A DNA stretch of 64,000 nucleotides from Adiantum capillus-veneris (lineage: Eukaryota > Streptophyta > Polypodiopsida > Polypodiales > Pteridaceae), in the NCBI GenBank assembly GCA_014529385.2, contig CM043959.1, positions 50,798,753 to 50,862,752 of the forward strand, in the 5' to 3' direction. The notes under the pieces were generated by a model that made no database searches, was not told the origin of the DNA, and saw only the letters and a program-made list of their open reading frames with translations. The position numbers and the translations under genes are program-made. Positions within the stretch are counted from its first letter, which is position 1. Every line of letters starts with the position of its first letter. Shown one piece after another: positions 23,720 to 36,850 of this stretch.

Positions 23720-24060
23720 CACTAAAAACCCTTCCTTTTAATTGGGTGGCGACCATTTGCTTGGGGTGGCCGTTTGGCCTTTGGCAGCCTTCGGGTATGG
23801 GCGGGCCATGGCCATTACTTTTCTTATGGGCGGCCCTCCTTTGGGCTCGTAGAGGCACCCCATTTAGCATATATATGGGCCAAGGCACCGCTTCACACGG
23901 CATTTGGCACATACACTAACAAGCATTGCCTCACACAACATCCTTTTCGAGCATCCCCTAACCGAGAAATCTCATGAATCCTCTCACCCATAGTCATGTT
24001 GGGTAAATCATGCAATCAACACGCTCTAAGAGACGACATTTCGGACTAAGAGCGAGTGAT
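23720..24060 (-). pseudogene. Shared flank and PPR-like fragment, block 5
   Basis: The first 135 bases repeat the flank of element A. The rest has PPR-like minus-strand phrases such as the reverse complement of GCTCTAAGAGACGACATTTCGG. No frame is preserved. Confidence 0.5.
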
Positions 24061-24190
24061 TGTCATGCCTCGGGATATCAACACACTTAGATTGTTACGC
24101 TTCAGGTACGATAGGACACCAACACCAGTCCCTCTTTTTGATAAGAGACCATTTTGAAAATCCCGCCGATTAGCAAAGTGAAGATGGCGG

Positions 24191-24786
24191 ATGTTAGAAC
24201 CACCCAACACACATATAGCACACATCTCAATGTGGAACAAGTCTAGGAATAGGTGGAGGAAGGGGAAGCGGTTTTGGCTGAGTCAAAATGACTTGGCAAT
24301 GGTAGTGGCTATTGATGAAGCCAACAACGAATCCTTGCTTTCCTGGGGTCCTAGATTTGATGTTGCATTGCTCATATGGGGACAGATGTTGTATTTTACC
24401 TTTGGCCCTCAAGAGATAACCATATTGCAAGATGATATGAGGGAGTTGACGAACCAAATTGTTAATTTTGGTCTCTAGTACGTGAATTTTGTTTTGTCGA
24501 GCTTCTCTTAAAATTATAACATATTTGGGGTACTCATTAATTTTAACAAATTTGCAGCATGCTTGTCTCTAATCTGTCGTGGAATCGCCAATCCGAGGTA
24601 GTTGTGTTAGACACACAGCTTTCAGTTGTGTTGACCTCGAAGGCCACTTCCTTAGTTGACATCATTGATTGGTTTCAATCAATCAACATGGACATACACT
24701 ACCTTTCTTATGTTGCACTGAAAAAGAAATTTTGGAGGCAGATTGAGGTCAACCTCATTCTCCAAGTCCTCGTGCACCTATCGTAG
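24191..24786 (+). CDS. Unidentified ORF pair, possibly two exons
   Basis: A first frame (24191-24478, 95 codons) encodes WNKSRNRWRKGKRFWLSQNDL, VAIDEANNESLLSWG and QMLYFTFGPQEITILQDDM. The second (24559-24786) starts after TTTGCAG and encodes SNLSWNRQSEVVVLDTQL and VDIIDWFQSINMDIHYL. A 60-90 nt AT-rich gap with an AG end sits between them, as an intron would. I do not recognise the protein. The phrase with FTFGPQEITILQDDM faintly recalls the plant mobile domain (FHLPxGEMTITLxDV), but this is weak. It may be an exapted or transposon ORF. Confidence 0.3.
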
Positions 24787-24923
24787 TGTCACATTTCCTT
24801 GAATGTTAAGAACGGTCAACAGGTCAAGTCCACACCAAACCTCAAGCATCCTCAAAGGAATAGTCATGTCATCATGAAAATCTTGATCAACAGCTACCAA
24901 ATGACCATTCACTCGATGCCACC

Positions 24924-25804
24924 TTATGTGTGGAAGGAAGCTTTAAAGTTTTGAGAAGCTATCATGGATTTACACACAACAAACTTCTTATCTACCTTGC
25001 ACAAGATACCATCCGAATCATGAACATCCCAACACTCGTCCAGAAAGTCAAGGCATTTCTCTAACTTGCAGGTTAGCATATTTATAGTCTTCATAAGCTC
25101 CTCATCATGGAAGAAGTCGATGAACACATGCATGGGCATAAAGATTGAAACAAGTACCCCCTTACTTGCAATATTTGGTCTTAAACAATTTTGTATTTCT
25201 TGATGACGCTTTAGTCTGAAACACTCTAAGATTTCAGAGACAGGTAATGGCCTTTGTGGACTCTCCTTTGGAGGAAGCGAGAGATATTGAAGATTGTCGA
25301 AGCTAAGCGCCGAACGTGATGCATTGTAAAAGTGATTGAAGAAAAATACCCCCCTCTCAGTCCACGCTCTTCTAGCACTAGTGCATACGATGCATGAAAT
25401 ACATAAAAAATGCCTATAAGGGAATCCATCGACTGCCAGTCTTCTTTGTCCAAGGGATAGATATCTGCAACATACAAGTTAAACATAAGCTAAACGGTGA
25501 ACATAAAAATCTTTATTGGAGGTTAGTAAAATGCACAGTTTGATCGGTGAGCTGGGAACCCTATTGGCATTGCTCTCAAACGCAGCTTTGAGTGCATATA
25601 TGTGTGTTCAATGAGCACCTGTTCGACTGTTTTGCCCGTTTGTGACAAACAAAAGTCGTTCACCCTGCCTTTGTAATTGTTCATCTTCACTTCATTCCTC
25701 ATGTACTTTCTCTTTCTCATTTGTAGGAGAACCCAACTTCCAATGACAGTGGTGGTGGAAAGCTCAAGACCACTCTGCAAATCGAAGCTATTGAATATTT
25801 CCAT
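24924..25804 (-). pseudogene. Unidentified minus-strand gene remnant
   Basis: Three frames in order could form one gene. The first, 25804-25523, contains LELSTTTVIGSWVLLQM and CLSQTGKTVEQVLIEHTYM. The second starts after TATGTTGCAG (about 25469) and contains YPLDKEDWQSMDSLIGIFYVFHA. The third, reached by a frameshift near 25228, contains FRLKRHQEIQNCLRP, MPMHVFIDFFHDEELMKTI and ECWDVHDSDGILCKVDKKF. No family is recognised. The intron-like junction suggests a former gene. It ends tail to tail with the ORF at 24191-24786. Confidence 0.35.
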
Positions 25805-28021
25805 AGACGTAATTCTTGCAGATGGTCATCGAGGTCTTCTGTTCACCATTAGTGCTTCTTCGACAGCTTTAAGATGCACAACACAACAGAGAGAGGGAGA
25901 GTGTTTAGTAGTGTCACTGAGCACAAAGAGCGTGCAGTCGAATATGAGTAGAATAGTAAGTTGAGCGCAAGTAGATGGGAACGAGCAGTAATAGCACAAA
26001 ATTTCTAATATAAAAAAAGTGCGCACAACTCCATTGAGTGTAAGTTATGCCAGATTTGTCCTGTATTAAATGCTGATAGCAAAGAGATTTGAGCAAATCG
26101 CAAAGTATTTTTTATTAAACATTTAAAAAGTAATTTTTAAAAATGTAAAAATTTAATATAAAAATAAGAAAAGACCGAGCTACCATTATGGTAGCCCGCC
26201 ATCCATCAATCACACAACGTTCTCTCTCTAGCTCTAAAAGGACCAAATTTGAGTCCAAACTTTTCCTGATGTCAATTAAACTTTTCCTTTAAAAGATTAA
26301 TTTTAGCCATGCCTTATTGACGTTAAGGCTCTGTTCTTTGGACGTACGACAAATGTGATATTATTTATTGATTGTATGTGTGGTACATGTGATTATAGTC
26401 TCTCTAATTGTATGATGCCTACAGAGTGGAGAAGCTCTAAACTTTTGTCCCCTATGTTGTATGAATGTTAGTGGCCATTGGTAACTTTGCCCATTCTGGT
26501 GGAGTTGAAAAATCACTCACTGGAGTACCACAAATTCTGCCTCTTTCTTCTTTTAGCAGCTAAATGAAGCAACTTTGTTAGCCAATGAGTGTGTTTTAGG
26601 GGCACATCGACAAATGAGCTAAGCAACAACATCGACCCAAGCCATCACTGTGTGAAAGCAAGCTCATCTGGAGATGGGTTCATGTTATGGGCGGACGTAT
26701 GTGAATTGAGCCTAAGTAGCCTTGGGGTTGATGGGTCACAACTCACAAAGTCACAAAGCAAGCTCATCTCCATGTTTTGGGCGGATGTGTGTGAATTGAG
26801 GCCTTGGGGTTGATGGGTCACAACTCACAGAAAGTCACATGTCGTTTTGTGTTCTTTCTTGATGATGTCAGAGAGGAGGTGAGGGAGGGGGTGGCACCTG
26901 GACGGCAGGGTTGACAAAGGGAAGACCAGGGTCACGATTTGCATGCGAGAAGAGACTGGTCTAAGGGAGAAGAGGACGTGGCTTTTGCTGAACGTGCTGT
27001 GAGCCTCGCTTTTCCAAGGCCCGCCGCAAATGAGGAAGAATTAGGGAGCTCCGAGCAGGGTGGTCTCTTTCCTCTGAGAAGAAAATGTTCTTGCCTGTTG
27101 GGCGACGTCCTCCCTTGAAAGTAGCCACCCCAACCACACCCTTTGCAGCGCTGGCACACACGCTTTCCTCGATCCCTTGCCTCGGTCCACCCTCACTCTC
27201 ACGTTTCCACCCTCCTTTCTTCACAAGTCGTCAATCCCACCCCTTTAAAATATGACATTAGAAGGTCTCGTCACCTTAGTTTAATTCTTATCCCCCCACC
27301 CATGGGGTCAAACCATCCCTTATTTAGCAATCTGAAGCCTCAACCCAAGGAGCCAAGATACATCTAAGTCAACATAAGTGAACCACGACTCCTTACTTTG
27401 GGTTGTCACAATCTCAATGGACTTGGTCATGGTAGAAATGGTGCGATATCGGCATCCTACATGACTTGCAAGCAACCATCTCGGAAAGAGAGACGAAGAT
27501 ACAGACACACACACACAGGGGCCCAAGTGGCTTGAAAGAGAGAGGGAGGGAGATTAAGTAACATAGATTCAGAGGACAAGAGAGGAGCTTGACTTCTATC
27601 ACTATTTTTTACTCCCCTTTCCATTGCACATGTTACAAATATTGGAGATTTAGGTTCTTCAAGTGATTTTCAACTCCATCTCTTCATCAAGTCTAGAAAC
27701 GCTTATGTATAATTTGTATCCATTGCCCTTAGAATTTATTTAGCAAACCTCAAGTAATGGTTCTCAATTGTGGTTTGTAGACCACCTGTTTTGGGGAATT
27801 ATTATCACAGATCGAAGCAACAGGTGAGACTCCCTCGGCCTTCGACGCCTTCGATAACCAAACAGAAGAGAAGTTATTGAAGATCAAATACCATCAATAT
27901 CAATATTGGAATGGCTTTAATGAAATTTTATATGTGATTTTGCAAGTCTTTCCTCCCTCAGGTCTCCCTCTTTGACTCAGTATACACACGAAGCTTAGAA
28001 AAATTGGATCATTGAGATTTG

Positions 28022-28024
<3 letters not shown>
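25805..28024. other. No gene seen; AT-rich and non-coding
   Basis: Short frames here do not resemble known proteins. From about 26658 a 100-bp unit is duplicated (listed separately). The rest is unremarkable sequence with occasional GA-rich or purine-rich stretches (for example 27530-27580). Confidence 0.55.
26658..26838. repeat. Imperfect tandem duplication, period about 100 bp
   Basis: AGCAAGCTCATCT, then TGGGCGGA, GTGTGAATTGAG and CCTTGGGGTTGATGGGTCAC, occurs at 26658 and again at 26758, with a small deletion in the second copy. Confidence 0.8.

Positions 28025-28083
<59 letters not shown>
28025..28083. repeat. Microsatellite (GA)n
   Basis: About 29 uninterrupted GA units. Confidence 0.97.
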
Positions 28084-28086
<3 letters not shown>

Positions 28087-28569
28087 TTATCTTCAAAAAA
28101 ATAGAAGTATTTTAAAGCCAACCTTGTGATAACTGAACCAAAAAAAGAGATTATCAATTAAAACATACTCATGGCACCTACATAACTACACATATAACAA
28201 CTTTTTTCTATTTTTGTATTCTAAAATTACTGTTCTTTCTTTTCAATCTCAATCAGTTATCTATCTATTTTCTATTCATCAATTTTTTTTTATTTTTCAT
28301 AATTTTAATCTTCTATTGCTATTTTTGTATTCTAAATTTCTTGCTAATTTTCTTTCTAAATTTATTGTGTTTTTTTCAAACTCAATATCTACCTATGTCT
28401 ATTTATTTCTATATATTTTTTTATTTTTATGTTTATACTTAAAATGTTATTCATTCATTCACTCTATTCGTATTCTACAAAATTTCACCTTTTTTAACAT
28501 TATTAGTTTCCAATTTGACATATTATTTCCACAAATTTTCATTGCCTATTTATTTCTATGTATTTTTCC

Positions 28570-28729
28570 ATTTTTATGTTTATACTTCAAATATTATATT
28601 TTTATTTATTCTTTTCCTATTCTAACATTTTCAGTTTTTTTAAAATCTCCATTTTTATGTTTATACTTCAAATATTATATTTTTATTCATTCTTTTCCTA
28701 TTCTAACATTTTCAGTTTTTTTAAAATCT
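28570..28729. repeat. 80-bp tandem duplication in T-rich DNA
   Basis: The unit CATTTTTATGTTTATACTTC through TTTTCAGTTTTTTTAAAATC is present twice with only one or two differences, within a pyrimidine-rich stretch (28214-28760). Confidence 0.85.
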
Positions 28730-28759
28730 CCATTATTTTTTATTTTGGACACATTATTT

Positions 28760-28907
<148 letters not shown>

Positions 28908-29243
28908 CCACCATAGTTAATCTTGAGACAGTAGAGGGACAAAGGCTCCTCCTCCTCGTGATCGGTGTGAGAGAAGAAAGGCTTGGCAAAAGAGCTACAG
29001 GGGAGGGGGCAACAATGCAAGTTTCCATGGAGAAGGAGGATATAGAGAGGGTGTCTCTCAAGCTTGTTCGCTTTGTGAAGAGAACTATGCTTGTTGAAAA
29101 TTGGAGGTTGTAGAGGAGTGAAGACATGAAGCTGTTGGTGCCTTTCTCCCTCTGATGTTGAAAGCTCAAAATGGCAAAAATGCACAGGATAGTCATTAAG
29201 TTAAAAGACATCAAGAATGGATTAGTTTATACACTTTTAACCG

Positions 29244-29381
<138 letters not shown>

Positions 29382-29611
29382 TCTTACAACCATCTATCTA
29401 AAAAGTTTAGACACACTGACTCAAAGCAAGAAATGTATACTCACCAAGCTTTTCTACTCCACATCAGAGAAAGCCACTCACATCAAAGAAAATCACAGAT
29501 GACTTCTTTTGGATTACCAAGTTGTGCAACTGATCAAGTCTACAACAACAAAGATGAAGGAGAAATCGGCTACCATGGTTTTCTTCTCAGCAAAGTAAAC
29601 AATAGTTGTTC

Positions 29612-29613
<2 letters not shown>

Positions 29614-29651
<38 letters not shown>

Positions 29652-29735
29652 ACGCTATGTCTACAGGTTATTGGCTATGTGTTTGTGTGAGATATATGTG
29701 TGTGTGTGTGTGTGTGTATAGAGAGAGAGAGAGAG
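29614..29735. repeat. Short (GA)n and (GT)n runs
   Basis: A GA run at 29614-29649, a GT run near 29696-29717 and a short GA run near 29720-29735. Confidence 0.9.
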
Positions 29736-29811
29736 GTCGTCAGTTAGCAAGACAGAGGTCCCATTGAAGTGCTCTCACTCTGCTTGGACCCGCTCTCAGG
29801 CAGAAAAAGGA

Positions 29812-30990
<1,179 letters not shown>

Positions 30991-32337
30991 TTCCCGTTAC
31001 CCTACATTATCACACACATTAGGGATCTCCTTTCAAAGTTTCTTTCTGACTAATACTAACTAAGAAGTCTCACGCAAGCTGAGTTCTAAAGCTTTCATAT
31101 CTAACATGAAACTTTGGAGGTGTGCAAAGACTTCATCGCTAATCATGTTAGTATGTGCTCCCTAATACACTAGTGCATAGGTTGTGACAATATTTTTTCC
31201 TACATATACTTTGATGTACGAGCTCACGTGTTCTTCATCCATGTCACATGTTGTCACATGGTTAACTCAAGTAATTTCTTAGAAAGGATCTTCTATTGTT
31301 GTATGGAATTTTCTTTTTGCTGCTGCAAGCTTCCTGGCTCCCTCTTGATGATTTCCTCGTGTTCCATCTTTTCGTGTCTAGTGGAAGCATGTGCTTGTTC
31401 TAGCATGTCATTGGGTAGTGGCACATTATCTCTGATTTCTAAGCAACCAATGACATGTAAGAGTTGGAGTGGAATCCAATCATAGCCTTTGTTGTCACAA
31501 AATTCAATTGGCATTACCAAGTTTACACATATGTTTAGAGTTTCTATGAGTTTGGTATGAACTAGATGTGATTTAAATGCACAAATTCTCTTTGGGCTGG
31601 CAATTGCAATTCCTCTAAAGCTCTCAAATTGTGATAATAATGTCCAAATCTAAGACAACGATATGATTGTGATTTTCTAGTCACATGCTATGAGTGGGTA
31701 TACTTTGATTTACTAGCTATTGGTATCACACCGATCCCAATTTGTGCAATTTATGCACTATAGACTTTTGAAAATTTTGACAAGTCAAAGTTATTGTACG
31801 TGTATAGGCAATGCTTGCATGAAATTTTAAGACACATGGATGTCAAATGTGAGATGCAAAACTATATGTGCATGATGTATGTATGTGGGGAAATGCATTT
31901 CTGAAGTGAAATCTATTAGTGCCTATGATTGCTCAAGCTATGCACCTGCTCTGCTCGAAATAGGGTTGCAGGGAAACACACATGCCTTGGAGAAGATGAA
32001 GAAGCTCAAGGAACACAACAGAGAGTAGCAATGCTTAGTGCACAATGGAAAGATAAATTAGCCCTAAAGTGATGTATATACAATGCACGAGGCAAAAAAC
32101 ATCCCAGTGAGTAGTGAGGGAAAAAATGCCCCAACAGTCCTAAGTGTGTTCACACACATCACTACCACATATGTATGGTAGCAATTCCCCCTAGGAGTGA
32201 TGCAGTGAATGAGAGTTGGCACATAGTGTATAGGGAAGTGCCATGCCTTGAGTGCATGATCAACCCACAAAGGGGAGTAAGCCCAAAGCTTTGCAAAAAG
32301 CTTCTAACTTCTCATGAGGCAATTCCTTTGTGAACAA
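30991..32337. other. No gene seen
   Basis: Only short unrelated frames are present (for example 31228-31485). No terminal repeats or domain phrases were recognised. It borders copia LTR A on the right. Confidence 0.5.
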
Positions 32338-32742
32338 TGTTAGATTAGTAGTGTTAATAGAGCAATAATGATTCAAGACATGAAGCTGATTAAGATTGTA
32401 TTAAGATTTTGCAAGCAGAAAAAGATACAAACGAGTGTCCCTTTATATAGGGAGAACAAACAAGGTCTTGTAGCCTCATTAACTCTTACATCTAGGGAGA
32501 GATTGTGGTGATATGGGAGAGTGGTCCAATAAGAAAGGAGGTTAAGGTGGCTACCAATGAAAAGAAGGAAGTTGCAAGGCTACCGCTAAGGTTGGAGTGA
32601 TTTACGGAGAGGATTGAGAGTGCTAAAGGTAAAAAGACCCCAAAGAGTAAAAAATCCTTTAGCCTTATTGAATTCTTAAAATGCAGCTCCTTAACTAGGA
32701 CGAAGGTACTCCTAGGCTAGCTCATAAGCTTGATCTCTAACA
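32338..32742 (-). repeat. Copia LTR A (405 bp)
   Basis: On the minus strand it runs TGTTAGAGATC ... CTAATCTAACA, with TGTTAG/CTAACA ends. A TATATAAAG-like box lies near 32442-32449. The polypurine GGAGGG sits just outside its 5' end (32743-32755), so it is a 3' LTR. It matches LTR B in inverted orientation with many substitutions, so it is old. Confidence 0.88.
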
Positions 32743-33072
32743 AACCCTCCTTCAAGTTGATGACCTAGCATAATAGGACAAAGCCTTGTGATACACCTAC
32801 TCAAGGTTCACTCCAAGGATACAACACAATTATAAATGTGTGGTTCACTTAGCCTTGGATACAACATGAGGTTCATCTAGCTTAGAGAGATACTAGGTAG
32901 ACTAAAAATAAGGTGTTTGAGATACAAGAGAAGACTTTTGCCTAGCTTATATAGACCTTGAAAGGTCCATTCTTCATCCACATGAACAAGGTTTGCCTCA
33001 TCCGAGGCAGTCTTCTCTTCATCTGCATCCTTCGAATTTGCATATTTGATGTACATTGCTCTTATCCGTTGT

Positions 33073-33690
33073 TTAAGGAAACAAAATTCCTCCATGTGAT
33101 TGCCTTTTCCACAAATGTGCATACAGTGCCTTTCTTCTCTCTTCTTCTAAGAGAGAGCCTTCTACCTTAGCTAAGATAGGTGTAGGAAGATTTGTTAGGG
33201 TAGTAACAAGGCTAGAATACTCATCAAGAGTTGAAATACTTTTGATGAGGAAAACTATTTTGATATCATCTTCCACATCTTTGTTGATTCTCACTAATTG
33301 TGACTCTAAGCTTTTGAATCTTCTGAAGTGAACTGACATAGTAGTGTCGGTAGCTTTCGTAAGTGAAAAAGAAAACTCTATAAAGAGAATGATTTTAGAT
33401 GTATTGGAAGTAGTACAAAACACTTTCTCGAGTAAGGTCCATGCTTCTTGTGCAGTAGCGCAAGATCCGATGTGATGTATAAAGACATCTTGCAACCCTT
33501 CCCCTATGATTCCTGGTGCTTTTAAATTTCTTTGCTCAAATGCCGAGGAAGCTTCTCTAGTTGAAGTCCCTGAAGGTTCTCGTTCTACAATGTCCCATAA
33601 CCCCTTTTTCATATGTTTGAATTTTATTCATGTTTGCCATGTAAAGAAGTTTGTGCCATTGAATTTGTCATTGGCTTCCATGTTAGGTGT
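33073..33690 (-). pseudogene. Copia Gag remnant
   Basis: The frame starts near MEANDKFNGTNFFTW, meets a stop, then reads GLWDIVEREPSG, AQEAWTLLEKVF, MSVHFRRFKSLESQL and IKSISTLDEYSSLVTTL. This is the copia Gag (UBN2-like) pattern: FxGxNYxxWxxxM, AKEAWDxL, LPxSYxxxV. It ends in a frame that later shows C-x-H-like residues (MHICGKGNHMEEFC), a zinc-knuckle relic at 33122. The pol region that should follow is missing before LTR A. Confidence 0.8.
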
Positions 33691-34506
33691 GGTCTTAGTA
33701 GACTACTCTACCAGTGTCTAGACTTTGTACAAAGAAAGGTTTTAATTGCATTTGGCAAATGCTTCTTGCACAAAGATATGTTTAGATTTCATGGGTTCTA
33801 CATATCAAGTTTACAAAATGGGAAAATTTTCTTTCTAGTCATCCTATAAATTCTAGGACCACGTATATGTGTAGCTCAGGAAGTTACCTCTTCGTCACAA
33901 TTGACATTTGCTTTGGTTTCGCGTGTGATAGTTCTTGAAAATGAGCTCTTAGTCATCGGAGTTACCTGAATGAGAAGGTCTATCTCTTGACTGTGTCAAG
34001 GGTAATGTCTATTCTTTTACAAAGGTCGAAAAATAATTTAAAAAAACTTCTTTGTTTTTTTATGAGGAGTTGAGTAATCCCTCTCAAGATTTTTGATTTT
34101 TATGATGATTATAATGAAGACACTAATGAAATCCATGACTTGTGGTTGTGTGTCACATTGAATCCCTATGGGATAGAACTCTTGAGTAACTTTACAAGTT
34201 TTTTAAACAAGAAAAATAAAAACTCTAAGCTACGAAGTTGCAGGGGCCGACGATTACTGTCGCTTGCAAGTGAAGGCCATGAGCTCTGAGGTGATGAATG
34301 AGGAGTGTTTGTGGGCTTGCCACGACCTAGATAGCATATCAATACAGTTAGATTTGCTAAAGAGACTACTACTATTGACAAAAAATGGAGGCAACATTGG
34401 ACATAGAGCTACGTTGACGAAAATTGGAGGCAGCATTTGACCCTATTGAAAACTGTTTGTGTGTGAGTTGATGAAGCACAAACTTCTAAGATTCGGATCG
34501 TTTCCA

Positions 34507-35941
34507 TGCAATCAAAATATGATGCACTTATAGAAAGTGACACATGTACTTTATGTGGTTTGCCTCCTGGCAAAAAGGTCATTGGTAAAAAGTGGGTTTA
34601 CAAGTTGAAACGTAAGCCGGATGGTGAGATTGATTGCTATTAGGCTCAGCTTATTTCAAAAGGTTATGCACAGAAGAAAGGCATAGATTATGAAGACTTT
34701 TTCTCCCACTTGTTGTATGAATATTGTGTGTTTTCTATGTGTATTGTTAGCTCATTTTGGATGGAATGTACATCAATCAAACATTGTTACTGCTTTCTTG
34801 AATGGCGACATATTTGAGGAAGTTTATGTAAAGCGGCCTCGTGGTTTGGTCATAAAAGGACAAGAAGATAAATTATGCAAATGTAAGAAATATTTGTATG
34901 GGTTGAAACAGTCTCCTTCTGCTTGGTATGAGAAAGTTGACACTCATTTGATCAAATGAGGCTTTCATAATAGTCTAGCAAAAAGCACTTTGTATGTAAA
35001 GTGTGAGGGTGATGTATTTCTCATTGTTGTTGTATATGTGGATGATTGCTAATCACTAGCCTAAATTAGACACATGTTGCTGTTAAAGCTAATTTAAATG
35101 CTACTCTCAAGAAGAAATATTTAGGGTTGTTGCATAATTACTTGGGCATACAATTTAAGCAATGTGATGGTGGTATTGCCTTATGTCAAACATGCTACAT
35201 AGAGGCATTGATATGTAAGTTTAGACTTGAGATTTACAAACCTATTGCTACTCCCATGGAACAAGTTTGAAATTGAGTCTTCATGATGCTGGAGATCATG
35301 TCAATGTCATTCTTTACCATACTGTTGATGCTTTATTTATGTATGGAACACAAGGCCTGATATTCAGTTTGTAGTCTCACAGGTTAACAGACTTATCCAT
35401 AGTCCATGGTCTAATCATTGGCAAGCTGACAATATCATTTTTCGCTACTTGAGTGGCACTTTGCATCTTGGGTTGTTTTATCCCAAGGGGGGATCATTGA
35501 CACTAGATTTACATGTGTTTTTGGGCTCAAATTGGGATTGTTGTTTTGACGCGTGAGTATCCCACAAGTGGTTTTTGTTTCATGCTTGGCAGTTCATGCA
35601 TATGATGGTTGAGAAACAAGAAACCTATTGTGGCCACTTCCAGTTGTGAGGTTGAGTACATGGTAGTCTTCACAGCTATGGTTGAGTGTGTATGGCTCAG
35701 ACGCCTTATGGCTGATTTGGGTGTTGGACAAGACACTGCCAACATCATCTACACTGATAGTCAGAGCGCGTTGGAAATTGTGAGGAACCCAGTTTTTCAA
35801 GCTTGCACAAAGCACATTGAGGTGAATTATCACTATGTCAGGGAGAGACTCTCAGCAGGAGCAATCAACTTGGCTTATGTGCCATCATATGACAATCTTA
35901 CAGATGTGTTTTTTGGAGATCAAGCTTATGACCTAGCCTAG
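34507..35941 (+). pseudogene. Copia reverse transcriptase and RNase H remnant
   Basis: It opens MQSKYDALIESDTC then LPPGKKVIGKKWVYKLKRKPDGEID, with a TAG replacing a codon (34641). KGYAQKKGIDYEDFF, HFGWNVHQSNIVTAFLNGDI and KKYLYGLKQSPSAWYEK follow, all standard copia RT phrases. The YVDD box is near 35033. RNase H shows PIVATSSCEVEYM, IIYTDSQSALEIVRNPVF and TKHIEVNYHYVRE. Its last codons (NLTDVFF) run straight into LTR sequence, so about 40 codons, the polypurine tract and the first LTR bases are gone. Confidence 0.88.
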
Positions 35942-36294
35942 GAGTACCTTAGTCAAGTAGCTCCATTTTAAGCATTCAATAAGGCTAAAGGGTTTTTTAC
36001 TCTTTGGGGTCTTTTTACCTTTAGCACCCTCAATCCTCTCCCTAAATCGCTCCAAGCTTAGCCGTAGCCTTGTAACTTCCTTCTTTTAATTGGTAGCCAC
36101 CTTAAATTCCTTTCTTATTGGACTACAATCTCTCCCTAGATATAGGATTTATTGAGGCTACAAGACCTTGTTTGTTCTCCCTATACAAAGAAACACTCGT
36201 TTGTATCTTTGTCTACTTATAGAAGCTTAATACATTGTTAATAAATTTCATGTCTTGAATCATTTACTGCTCTATTAACACTACTAATCTAACA
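35915..36294 (+). repeat. Copia LTR B (first bases deleted)
   Basis: It starts at GAGATCAAGCTTATG instead of TGTTAGAGATC and ends CTACTAATCTAACA. It is homologous to LTR A in opposite orientation. Confidence 0.85.
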
Positions 36295-36312
36295 TGGTAT
36301 CATAGCTTGATT
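36295..36312 (+). other. Copia primer-binding site
   Basis: TGGTATCATAGC directly after LTR end AACA. The usual copia site, complementary to initiator tRNA-Met, is TGGTATCAGAGC, so it differs at one base. Its presence shows that LTR B acted as a 5' LTR. Confidence 0.85.
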
Positions 36313-36850
36313 AATCTACCTACAGATTGGTGGAGTGCTTCTGAGTCTTCATTAATGACGAGTATTCAAAGCTTGTAGGGAAGAGATGATGGGAAGTAAT
36401 TAAGACTCAGAAGATTCTTCAAATTGAAAAACTACAAGCCTTGATTTTCGAATTCATTTGCTTTGGTGCTCAACTATAGCATGTGTGAGCACTAGATTAA
36501 GCTTTAAGTGAAGGAAAAAAACTTCTAAGCTCTTAACTACTTCATCAAGCTCTGCAACATTGCTAATGGAAAATCTTAACAAACAACCAATGTGAGTTAT
36601 CTAAGCCGTCTGATCTTCAATCTGTGCTCTTAGGAGCTCTTAAACACAACTTACTTTGCAAGTAATGCATCGTAGCTCTTAATTAGTACAAATGGAGGTG
36701 CTAGCATTCGGTTGAATCTGTGCATAGGATCCATATTGATCATCTTCTAATATACATGGTTCAAAAAGACGTATACAATCCGTCTCATGATACATAAGCT
36801 ATGAGAAACCCTAAACTAATGCTATCTAGCTACGGCTAAACTGACGTCGT

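Larger units (their letters stand above)
32338..36750. mobile_element. Rearranged Ty1/copia retrotransposon DNA with inverted LTRs
   Basis: LTR A lies on the minus strand at the left, preceded (in its own sense) by a polypurine tract and gag. The centre switches strand: reverse transcriptase and RNase H read on the + strand and run into LTR B, also +. A primer-binding site follows LTR B. A single simple insertion cannot give this order. Either two truncated copies meet head to head between about 33850 and 34500, or one copy was inverted internally. Integrase is absent. The right side abuts the broken 3' end of CACTA copy A3 near 36750. Confidence 0.75.
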
